From contig CBDFFR010000012.1 in the NCBI GenBank assembly GCA_965246845.1, forward strand, positions 124,001-188,000: DNA of 64,000 nt. Reading direction: 5' to 3'. Both the position numbers and the translations under genes were made by a program. The stretch is from JBBRMW01 sp965246845. GTDB taxonomy: Bacteria; Chloroflexota; Anaerolineae; Aggregatilineales; UBA2796. Positions 51,019-58,706 of the stretch are shown piece by piece. Under the pieces are notes generated by a model. That model saw nothing but the letters and a program-made list of their open reading frames with translations. It did no database searches and had not been told where the DNA came from. Every line of letters starts with the position of its first letter. Position 1 is the first letter of the stretch.

Positions 51019-52016
51019 ACAAAGACGGAACCCAGCGCATTGACCAGCGCGGGCGCATCGGCGACAGGCTGCGCCGCGTCGAATAACAGATACTGACCTG
51101 CCTCGCGCGGGGTGGCGTGCTTCGCGCTTGCGAGCCGCAAATGCGTCCGGGTGACAACCTTATGACCGCCTTCGACATCCATGTGTCCGGTGACGAGGAC
51201 GCGCTGCGGCGCTGGCGCATCTTCGGAGAGCGTTTCGAGGAAGCGCCGCAATAGACGTTCATAGAGATTGGCGGGAATGTTCATTTCTGCGCGCATGAAT
51301 ACTGCGTCATAGAGTGTCTCGAATTCCATACTGCGGTTCGCGAGCATGAAGCCGCGCAGCAGATCATCGTAACGCGGATCATCCGGTCCGCTGACCGCAA
51401 TCCGCGCGGCGGCGAGCGTCGCATAATCCAGTCCTTCGCGCGTGGTGCGGGCATATTCGTCGCGATAGGCTGCGCGCTCCTCCGCGCTCATTGCTTCGAG
51501 CCGCCGCGTGTATTCATCCAGTAGTGCCTGATGATCGAATGTCGCGAGCGCCTTGAACCCTGCCATTGCGCGGCCATCCGGTCCAGCGTGCGTGAATGAG
51601 ACACCCGCCGCCGTCCGCACGTAGAACGGCATGGATTGGAAAAAGGTCATAATTTCGGCGCGTTTGCCGCTTGTGCTGAGTGCGCGCTCGAAGCGCGGCG
51701 TATACTCGAAACTGCCGCGCGCGAGCAGCAAGCTATAAATATGCGCCAGTTCGTGGTTGCCGAGCAGCGCAATACACGCATCCGCGCCGAGGGTCGCTTG
51801 CAAGCGCATGATGTCCGTCACGATTTGCAGGCTGGAGTCGGCATCGTCCGGTCCGTTGCTGTGAATCAAATCACCGAGCAGCAGCAGACGTTGTGCGCGT
51901 CCCCGGCTGCGCAGTTGCAGGAAGCGCCCCATATAACGCGCGAAGGCATCCTGATCACCGTGCAAGTCGGAGACGACCATCGTGGGACCGGAGGCGAGAT
52001 CGATGACGCGCTGCAC
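51015..52016 (-). CDS. Metallophosphoesterase
   Basis: A 333-residue calcineurin-like phosphatase with a binuclear metal site: VVSDLHGDQDAF, LLLLGDLIHSNGPD, ALLGNHELAH and VLVTGHMDVEGGH, with FTHAGPDGRAM giving the extra His. It resembles the PPP-type serine/threonine phosphatases more than nucleases. The GTG at 52016 is six bases after the rodA stop; ATG at 51980 is an alternative. It ends with a stop interlocked with that of corA. The substrate is not predicted. Confidence 0.9.
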   Translation of the reverse strand: MQRVIDLASGPTMVVSDLHGDQDAFARYMGRFLQLRSRGRAQRLLLLGDLIHSNGPDDADSSLQIVTDIMRLQATLGADACIALLGNHELAHIYSLLLARGSFEYTPRFERALSTSGKRAEIMTFFQSMPFYVRTAAGVSFTHAGPDGRAMAGFKALATFDHQALLDEYTRRLEAMSAEERAAYRDEYARTTREGLDYATLAAARIAVSGPDDPRYDDLLRGFMLANRSMEFETLYDAVFMRAEMNIPANLYERLLRRFLETLSEDAPAPQRVLVTGHMDVEGGHKVVTRTHLRLASAKHATPREAGQYLLFDAAQPVADAPALVNALGSVFV

Positions 52017-52022
52017 GGTAAA

Positions 52023-53168
52023 TTATTTGAAATCGATTTGCTTGTGGCGCATGACGACGCTCTGCACCAGCCCAAGCCCGAAAAGCAGTGTCAGCAGCGA
52101 GGAGCCGCCCGAACTGATGAACGGCAGCGTTAGCCCGGTGACGGGCAAAAGCTGTAGATTCATCCCGATGGAAACTGTCGTTTGAAAAAAGATATTCGCC
52201 GCCACGCCATAACAGATCAGGCTCCCCAGCGGGTCACGCGCCAGCGCCGCCGCGCGCAGCACGCGCCAGATGACCAGCCCGATTAGCACTAGCACCGCCA
52301 TCGCGCCAACGAAACCAAGTTCGTGCGCGATCACGCTGAAAATGAAATCCGTGTGGCGCACGCGCAGGAAGCGAAGCTGCGTCTGCGTGCCGTTCGCGTA
52401 TCCCTGCCCGAATGCACCGCCGGAGCCAATCGCGATCTGGCTCTGCTTGATGTTGTAACAGTTTCCTTCGGTCGTGTCGCAGCTCAGGAACGAAAAAATG
52501 CGCCCCTTCTGATAATCCTGCAAGCGCGACCAGAGGATCGGCAGCCCGGCGATGACGAGCAACAAGCCGATTGCGATATGGCGCGCTCGCAGCCCCGCCG
52601 CCCAGACCATCACCAGCCATGTAAACATCACGAGCAGCGTGATCCCGAGGTTCGGTTGCGCGAAGATGAGCAGCGCCGGGAGCGCCACATAGCCGAGCGA
52701 GATGAGGACGGTACGCGCGCGGTTCAGCTTTTGATACTGCGCTTGCAGGTGTTGTCCCATCACGATGATCATCAGGATTTTCGCGAGTTCCGAGGGCTGG
52801 ATCGGGATGCCGACCTGTAACCAGCGCTGCGCGCCCGCCGCGCCGACCGCGCCCAGCACCGTCACGAGGCCGAGAATGGCGACCAATACAAAGTAGATAT
52901 AGCGGTGCAGCGCTCCGAGCAAGCGATAATCAATCGCCGCAGTCGCGAGCAGGATGATCACGCCAACGACGGCGTACTGTTCCTGCCGCACGACGCGGTT
53001 TTGCAGGTCCGTATCGACCGCGCCAATCGTCGCGGAACGGATCATCAGCACGCCGTAGATGATCAGAATGAGCGTGACGCCCATCAGGATAAAATCAAAA
53101 TTGCGCCAAATCCGCGCGCGGTTCGCGGTCGTCGGGCGGGCGGGGGAGTTCGCTGCCAGTGTCGCCAT
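52023..53168 (-). CDS. rodA: RodA/FtsW-type peptidoglycan polymerase
   Basis: A 381-residue SEDS-family membrane protein with about ten helices, a glycosyltransferase building peptidoglycan strands. Family blocks: AAGAQRWLQVGIPIQPSELAKI, FAQPNLGITLLVMF, IAIGSGGAFGQGYANGTQTQ, FIFSVIAHELGFVGAMAV and GMNLQLLPVTGLTLPFISSGGSS. The extracellular IQPSELAK Glu-containing segment is intact. No partner PBP2 or mreB lies nearby. It probably shares an operon with the metallophosphoesterase. Confidence 0.94.
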   Translation of the reverse strand: MATLAANSPARPTTANRARIWRNFDFILMGVTLILIIYGVLMIRSATIGAVDTDLQNRVVRQEQYAVVGVIILLATAAIDYRLLGALHRYIYFVLVAILGLVTVLGAVGAAGAQRWLQVGIPIQPSELAKILMIIVMGQHLQAQYQKLNRARTVLISLGYVALPALLIFAQPNLGITLLVMFTWLVMVWAAGLRARHIAIGLLLVIAGLPILWSRLQDYQKGRIFSFLSCDTTEGNCYNIKQSQIAIGSGGAFGQGYANGTQTQLRFLRVRHTDFIFSVIAHELGFVGAMAVLVLIGLVIWRVLRAAALARDPLGSLICYGVAANIFFQTTVSIGMNLQLLPVTGLTLPFISSGGSSLLTLLFGLGLVQSVVMRHKQIDFK

Positions 53169-53263
53169 AGGCTATCCATACCATTAAAACCCGGCTTCCT
53201 ATTTTACAGGCGGCGGCGAATCGGTCAATCGGCGTAATGCTTCTGCAAACCTCAAAATACGTT

Positions 53264-53269
53264 TACAAT
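53264..53269 (+). promoter_or_regulatory. Candidate -10 box for the aminotransferase gene
   Basis: TACAAT lies 27 bases before the ATG in the 127-base AT-rich gap between divergent rodA and the aminotransferase. No good -35 is apparent at 16-18 bases spacing. Confidence 0.3.
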
Positions 53270-53295
53270 CAGCATAAATCACATTGAAGTAAGAC

Positions 53296-54123
53296 ATGCC
53301 AATCCCTACTGGAATTCTCACCCCAATCGGCCTTGAAGCCTCGCCTCTCCTTGCAGAATCGCTCGCGGAAGCGGCAGCGCAGGAGCCGAACGGCGTCTAT
53401 ACCGTCGCGCGTACATTCAAACGCGATCACACGCTCATGCTCAATGACCATCTGAGTCGGCTGGAGCAATCTGCCGCTCTAGTTGGCCTGAACGTCACTT
53501 TAGACCGCGCCGCGCTGCGTAATGCTTTACGAACGCTCATCGAACCCACCAATTTTGAAGATACGCGCTTCCGCATCACCATTCCACAGGAGACGCCGGA
53601 GCGCATCTACATCGCCATCGAGCGGTATAAACCCGTCCCGCCTGAAATTCTGGCCGGCGGGGCGCGCTGTGTCACGATCCAGATGGCGCGGCATAACCCC
53701 GCCGCGAAGACGACCGCATGGATCGCGGAACGCCGCGCTACCGTCGAAGCATTCCCCGCCGGGATATATGAGGGCATACTCGTCAACGAGGCGGGCGACC
53801 TGCTGGAGGGGACCAGCAGCAATTTCTACGCGATTATGGATGACTGTCTACACACCGCGCCCGATGGAGCCGCGCTCGGCGGCATCGCGCAGCGGATTGT
53901 CCTCACTGTCGCGCCGGAAGTGCTGCCCGTCGAACGCACTGCCGTCAATGTGAGCGATCTTCGATTTTTGGAAGAGGCGTTCATCACGAGCGCCGGGCGC
54001 GGCGTGGTCCCGGTGATCATGGTTGACGGGCAGGTGATCGCGGCGGGGCAGCCGGGACCGTTCACGCTCGCCATTCGGGAACGCTACGACGCATGGGCGG
54101 ATGCACACCTCGAACCTTTGTAA
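53296..54123 (+). CDS. Class IV (branched-chain/ADC lyase-type) PLP aminotransferase
   Basis: A 275-residue fold-type IV PLP enzyme. The PLP Lys is in HNPAAKTTAWIAERR; the family block EGILVNEAGDLLEGTSSNFYAI and the C-terminal EEAFITSAGRGVVPV are plain. The Arg near the N-terminus that binds phosphate is RLEQSAALVGL. It could be a branched-chain aminotransferase, a D-amino-acid aminotransferase or 4-amino-4-deoxychorismate lyase; the short length fits the last two better. It stands alone between divergent rodA and the TIR gene. Confidence 0.9.
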   Translation: MPIPTGILTPIGLEASPLLAESLAEAAAQEPNGVYTVARTFKRDHTLMLNDHLSRLEQSAALVGLNVTLDRAALRNALRTLIEPTNFEDTRFRITIPQETPERIYIAIERYKPVPPEILAGGARCVTIQMARHNPAAKTTAWIAERRATVEAFPAGIYEGILVNEAGDLLEGTSSNFYAIMDDCLHTAPDGAALGGIAQRIVLTVAPEVLPVERTAVNVSDLRFLEEAFITSAGRGVVPVIMVDGQVIAAGQPGPFTLAIRERYDAWADAHLEPL

Positions 54124-54142
54124 GGACCGGATGACTCCAGAC

Positions 54143-54219
54143 CCGCGTAGGCGGATACGCAGGGTCCGTCCCTACAATAGCGTGCGTCTTCCGATGTAGG
54201 GGTCGGGCTTGGCCGACCC
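54143..54219. repeat. Two intergenic palindromic repeat copies
   Basis: A degenerate GCGTAGGCGGATACGCAGGG with GTCCGTCCCTAC (about 54145-54175) and a GTAGGGGTCGGGCTTGGCCG with ACCC (54196-54219) lie between the aminotransferase and TIR genes, both ending or starting with GTAGGG/CCCTAC. Confidence 0.65.
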
Positions 54220-54274
54220 GCGTTTTCGGATTATTCAATACAATAGAGGCTGATTACATTTTTGAAGGTGTGCA

Positions 54275-55687
54275 ATGCTGCAAGTATTCATTTCGTATAG
54301 TCCACCGGATCGAGCGCTTGCGCAGCGTCTGGAACAAGAACTAATCACTGCCGGATTTTCAGTTATTGCTCATCATTTACCGGAGAACATCCCGACTTTA
54401 ATCCGCGCTGCTGATTGGGTGTTGTACATTGTTACGGAAAATTGGCTGGACTCAGACGCTTGCCAGCGCGAATTCAACCTTGCGCGCGAATTGGATAAGC
54501 AGCTTGTCCCGATTATTCAAAATGGCGTAAGTGCCATCAGTCTGAATATTATGCAGTCGATCTCATTCGATATGGATGAAGACCTCACGACCATTGCACA
54601 GCGCGTCGTCTCCGCGCTTGTGCCGAAGCAGAGCGCGGCAAAATCGGAGATAGCATTGGATGAACTTGATGACATCGATCTCGATGTGAAACCAGACGGT
54701 CCACCCGCGACCGAATTGGCACAGCCTGCTTCACCGCCGGGCAACATTCCGATTAGTCCAATACCCCCGCCGCAAGCATCAGGCAGCAGCATCGCGCGCG
54801 AAATTTCCCCCATCTTGATCGGGTCGGCAACAAACAATGTTGCTTTCACCGCGTTCTACCCGGACGCCGTGACGCCGATCCGCACCTATGCACTCGTCGT
54901 ATCAGCGCACATCGCGGATGCGCTCGCGGATGTACGTAAAGCCGTCGAACCCTATCTTGAGCAGCTTGGCGGCAAGCCGAAGGAAGGCACGGCGGCAAGT
55001 TCGCAGGCTGTCGCGCCGAATGCGCTGCTGACATTCATTCCACTGGTCGCGGGTGTGGTTTTCCAGCCCGCCGATCAGGTGATCGTCTGGCAGCCGCCGT
55101 ACAAGACCACCGCATTTCTATTCAACATTCCCGCAGGCTACCCGGCGCGTGAGGTTACGGGCAGCGTAAAAGTATTCAGCGGTCCGATCAAGGTAGGCGA
55201 GATCGCACTTTCGATGCACATCGAAAGTCAGTCGGCGCGCGAACCGCTCTCCAATACCCACGAAAAGCGGATGGAGCCATACCGCACGATTTTTGCGTCG
55301 TACTCGCATCGCGATACGCCCGTCGTCGAATATTTCCGCGAGTACCGCAAATCGCTTGGGGATCATCTGCTCGTAGATCGGCACGAACTGCGGTCTGGTG
55401 ACGATTGGGAACAGCGCATCATGCAGATGATCGATAGCTGCGATTCGTTTCAGCTTTTCTGGAGCCGGAACAGCGCGGTCTCGAAATATTGCCGACAGGA
55501 ATGGGAACGGGCGCTCGCCAAACGTGCGCAGCGCCCGAACTTTATTCAACCTGTGTATTGGACACGTCCGCTCGACCCAGCGCCACCGCCCACGCTCAAC
55601 AGCATCCACTTCGCGCCTGTGACGCTCCCGCCCGCGACGCGGGTGCAGATGGCGTTCGCTGCGCTGCGGCGGCTGACCGGGCGCTAG
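54275..55687 (+). CDS. Protein with two TIR domains
   Basis: A 470-residue protein. Residues 1-115 form a TIR domain (QVFISYSPPDRALAQRLEQEL; Glu66 in CQREFNLAREL at the NADase position). Residues 130-175 are a Pro-rich linker. Residues about 185-325 form an unassigned beta-rich domain (VAFTAFYPDAVTPIRTYALV, VVFQPADQVIVWQPPYKTTA). Residues about 330-460 form a second TIR domain (RTIFASYSHRDTPVVEYF; Glu409 in YCRQEWERAL). Bacterial TIR domains commonly hydrolyse NAD+ or make cyclic ADPR signals in defence; here no dedicated sensor gene is adjacent. Its stop is shared with that of the convergent epimerase. Confidence 0.9.
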   Translation: MLQVFISYSPPDRALAQRLEQELITAGFSVIAHHLPENIPTLIRAADWVLYIVTENWLDSDACQREFNLARELDKQLVPIIQNGVSAISLNIMQSISFDMDEDLTTIAQRVVSALVPKQSAAKSEIALDELDDIDLDVKPDGPPATELAQPASPPGNIPISPIPPPQASGSSIAREISPILIGSATNNVAFTAFYPDAVTPIRTYALVVSAHIADALADVRKAVEPYLEQLGGKPKEGTAASSQAVAPNALLTFIPLVAGVVFQPADQVIVWQPPYKTTAFLFNIPAGYPAREVTGSVKVFSGPIKVGEIALSMHIESQSAREPLSNTHEKRMEPYRTIFASYSHRDTPVVEYFREYRKSLGDHLLVDRHELRSGDDWEQRIMQMIDSCDSFQLFWSRNSAVSKYCRQEWERALAKRAQRPNFIQPVYWTRPLDPAPPPTLNSIHFAPVTLPPATRVQMAFAALRRLTGR

Positions 55688-56880
55688 TCCCCGGCGGCGG
55701 GTTCGCGCACGGGCGCGACGTCGTTTTCCGTCTCGCGCCAGCTTATCGTCGGCTCGATCAGGCGCGCGTCGATGCGTGTACGGTTGGCGACGGCCAAGCC
55801 GATCATGCGCTCCACTTCAGCGTCATCCAGCAAGTGCGGTTCGAGGCCGAGATCGAGCAACTTGGTATGCACGACGTTGTAGTAATGCTCTTCCAGTTCG
55901 ACGCGCGGATTTTTGACCGCGCCGCGCATGACGTTCAAACCCATGCGATTGCCGACATCAAGAACGCGATCTGCAAGCTGATTCACCGAGAATTCTTCGG
56001 TAATCTGGTTGAAGACGCGAAACTCGCCCGCTTTCGGCGCGGAGAGGAGCGCGAGTTCGATACAGCGCACTGTATCCTTGATGTGGATATAGCCGCGCGT
56101 TTGGCCGCCCTTGCCATAGACTGTCAGCGGATAGCCGACCGCCGCCTGTACGCAGAAACGGTTGAGCGCCGTTCCATAAATCTGGTCATAATCGAAGCGC
56201 GTGGCGAGTTCCGGGTCCAGCGCGGTTTCATAGGTATCCGCGCCATAGACCACGCCCTGATTGAGGTCGGTCGAACGCAAGCCCCAGACGCGGCAGCAGA
56301 ACTGAATATTGTGCGAGTCGTGGACCTTGCTCAGGTGATAGAACGAACCCGGCTGCTTGGGGAACGGCAGCACGTCCTTGCGCCCCTTGTGCGTGATTTC
56401 GATGAAGCCTTCTTCGATGTCGATATTCGGCGTGCCATATTCGCCCATCGTGCCGAGCTTGACGAGGTGACAGGACGGCGCGAAGTCCTTGATCGCGTAT
56501 AGCACGTTGAGCGTACCAATCACGTTCGTATACTGCGTGAAGACAGCATGTTCGCGGTCGATCATCGAATAGGGCGCGGAGCGCTGTTCCGCGAAATGCA
56601 CGACCGCTTCCGGCGCGAATTCCTGAAAGGCACGCGAAAGCGCCGGATAATCCGTCGTATCACCGTGAAAGCGCATGATGCGCTTGCCCGTCAACTGCGC
56701 CCAGACTTCGACGCGGCGGTGCAGTGTCTGCACTGGAGTCAGGCTATCGAACCCGAACTTGAGATCGAACTGCCGACGCGCCAGATTATCGAAGACCGCA
56801 ACCTCGTGACCCTTCTGTGAGAGGTACAACGCCTGCGGCCAGCCCAGGTATCCGTCTCCACCCAAAATCAAAATACGCAT
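55684..56880 (-). CDS. sqdB: UDP-sulfoquinovose synthase homologue
   Basis: A 398-residue extended SDR close to SQD1/SqdB, which makes UDP-sulfoquinovose from UDP-glucose and sulfite for sulfolipid. Markers: ILILGGDGYLGWPQALYLSQ, HFAEQRSAPYSMID, VKLGTMGEYGTPNIDIEEG, PGSFYHLSKVHDSHNI (YxxxK), and TRGYIHIKDTVRCIELAL. The usual second enzyme (SqdX/SQD2) is not in the window, but a GT8 glycosyltransferase and another SDR lie beside it. A GAGGAG site precedes ATG. Confidence 0.93.
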   Translation of the reverse strand: MRILILGGDGYLGWPQALYLSQKGHEVAVFDNLARRQFDLKFGFDSLTPVQTLHRRVEVWAQLTGKRIMRFHGDTTDYPALSRAFQEFAPEAVVHFAEQRSAPYSMIDREHAVFTQYTNVIGTLNVLYAIKDFAPSCHLVKLGTMGEYGTPNIDIEEGFIEITHKGRKDVLPFPKQPGSFYHLSKVHDSHNIQFCCRVWGLRSTDLNQGVVYGADTYETALDPELATRFDYDQIYGTALNRFCVQAAVGYPLTVYGKGGQTRGYIHIKDTVRCIELALLSAPKAGEFRVFNQITEEFSVNQLADRVLDVGNRMGLNVMRGAVKNPRVELEEHYYNVVHTKLLDLGLEPHLLDDAEVERMIGLAVANRTRIDARLIEPTISWRETENDVAPVREPAAGD

Positions 56881-56990
56881 GGCTCGCTCTCCTCAATGGT
56901 TTGTGGAACTTTTCACTGAGGTGATATAACAACGCCGAACCGCGTTCGTTACTTGTTCAATTCACAATTAGGCAAATTGCACCATCTTTG

Positions 56991-57911
56991 TTACGAGGTG
57001 CGCGCTGCGAATGCCGCGTCTATCAATTCCATAACAGTTGCTCTTAACAGCGCACTTCCGCCTAATTCAAGACCGAGCCGCTCCAGATGGCTCGATACCA
57101 GCGTGTTTTGAGGCGGCGCGGCGGGAGCATCCGGGAGCGCCCCCGGCAAGATCGCGATCTCGCGAGCGAGGCGCACAATCTTGCGCCCTGTCACATACAT
57201 ATCGCTCAGATGCAGCAGCTCAATGGCGAGTTCGGGTTGTGAGAGGAGCAACCATACCGCCCGCGCCACATCCGCGCCGTGAACTTCCGTGCCGCCGCGC
57301 GTGAAACCGGAAACTTCTGCGCCATCCAGCACCGCATTGATGATGTTCCACCATTTGGAACGCTCCGGCGGCCACGTCAGCCCGTAAACACCCGTCGCGC
57401 GAACGGCGCAGGTTCGCATCCCGTGAACGCGCGCGAAGCTGTGCAAGAAGGCTTCGACTGCCGCTTTGTATGCCCCATAGTGGCTATCCGGCGCGGTCGC
57501 GTGCGTCTCATCGAGGACGCGCCCCGGCTCGATTCGCGAAAAGACGGCTCGGCTGGATAGGAAAATGAACTGCGGTACGCCTGCATCGCGCGCAGCGGCG
57601 AGCAGCCGCAACGTTCCGTTCAGATTGGCGTCGAGCCAGCCCGTGAGGTCATCTCCCTCACCACCGCGATAACTCCCCGGCACATGATCGTAGGCGAGGT
57701 GGATCACTGCTTCCGTACCGCGCACGAGGTCGGCAAGTGCAAGTGGCGTCGCCAAATCGCCCGCGATCCATTCAATCGGAAACCCGAACCCGCCGCGATC
57801 CGAACCCAGACGCGCAAGCGCGCGTATTGCCATGCCCTGCTTCGCGAGTTCGGCAGCGATGAAGCGCCCGACGTACCCGGTCGCGCCTGTGACGGCAACA
57901 GTGCGGATCAT
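56991..57911 (-). CDS. NAD-dependent epimerase/dehydratase
   Basis: A 306-residue extended SDR: Rossmann motif VAVTGATGYVGRFIAAEL, VIHLAYDHVPG, FIFLSSRAVFS and DSHYGAYKAAVEAFLHSF with the active-site Tyr-x3-Lys. I chose ATG at 57911, which overlaps the GT8 gene stop in an ATGA arrangement. It probably modifies the sugar nucleotide used by neighbours; the substrate is unknown. Confidence 0.9.
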   Translation of the reverse strand: MIRTVAVTGATGYVGRFIAAELAKQGMAIRALARLGSDRGGFGFPIEWIAGDLATPLALADLVRGTEAVIHLAYDHVPGSYRGGEGDDLTGWLDANLNGTLRLLAAARDAGVPQFIFLSSRAVFSRIEPGRVLDETHATAPDSHYGAYKAAVEAFLHSFARVHGMRTCAVRATGVYGLTWPPERSKWWNIINAVLDGAEVSGFTRGGTEVHGADVARAVWLLLSQPELAIELLHLSDMYVTGRKIVRLAREIAILPGALPDAPAAPPQNTLVSSHLERLGLELGGSALLRATVMELIDAAFAARTS

Positions 57912-58696
57912 TTTGGACCTGTCAGATTCGCGGGGAGCGAACCGTGCGCGAAAACGTGCCTCCAAACATCGATCAGTGGCTGGAGTTGGTCGCGTTTTGC
58001 GTTCGCGGGGTCCCAGGGCTTTTCATATTGATAGTGAATGACGTGGATGCGCGCCCAATCCCACAACTGCGGCAGGTTGAAATACACATATTGCAGCGCG
58101 TTATAGATATAAGGCAAGCCGTCCCACTCCGGGAAGTACGCTTGCAGAAAGGTCTGGTCAGTGCGCCGCCAAAATGCACCGGGTGAATCGAGCCGTGACA
58201 GCATATCCGCGAAGGTGTGGCGGCTCGGCTGCGCCACGAAGACGCCGCTGTTCATGCGGTGAAAATCATCAAGCGACTCGTACAGGTTCGGCGCGGCGCA
58301 GAATTCCGGGAAGCCAAAGAGACGGTCGATATTTCTGATGACGAGCGTATCTGCATCCAGAAAGACGATTTTCTCAAATTGATCAAGTTCCCACAATCGT
58401 AGCTTGACGAAGTTGTGCAACGGATCGTGAAAAATCGGCTTCTCGCCTTTGGTGAAAGGCGCGGCGGCGTGCTGCGTCTGGCGGCTGTGCTGCTCGCGAA
58501 ACGCATCCGAGAGCGGAAGCGGTTCGACTTCCATGATCTCGCACGCCGCGAATTCGGGCGTGTCCAACCCCTCAACGCCGGGCAATGCAAGGATCGTCAG
58601 CGGCCAGCGCGACCCGACCATCACGAGCGAACGCGCAAGCGCCCGCGCACCGATGACGTAATCGGCGTTGGCGATGAGCGTGACGTAGCTCCTCAC
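57908..58696 (-). CDS. GT8-type glycosyltransferase (glycogenin-like)
   Basis: A 262-residue GT-A glycosyltransferase: SYVTLIANADYVIGARALARSL at the start, the metal-binding DxD in KIVFLDADTLVIRNIDRLF, then MNSGVFVAQPSRHTFADML and HVIHYQYEKPW with the second metal-binding His. Such enzymes use UDP-sugars. The start is GTG at 58696, ten bases after the DUF4062 gene stop, and the end overlaps the epimerase. Confidence 0.9.
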   Translation of the reverse strand: MRSYVTLIANADYVIGARALARSLVMVGSRWPLTILALPGVEGLDTPEFAACEIMEVEPLPLSDAFREQHSRQTQHAAAPFTKGEKPIFHDPLHNFVKLRLWELDQFEKIVFLDADTLVIRNIDRLFGFPEFCAAPNLYESLDDFHRMNSGVFVAQPSRHTFADMLSRLDSPGAFWRRTDQTFLQAYFPEWDGLPYIYNALQYVYFNLPQLWDWARIHVIHYQYEKPWDPANAKRDQLQPLIDVWRHVFAHGSLPANLTGPK

Positions 58697-58706
58697 CTAA
58701 AACTAC

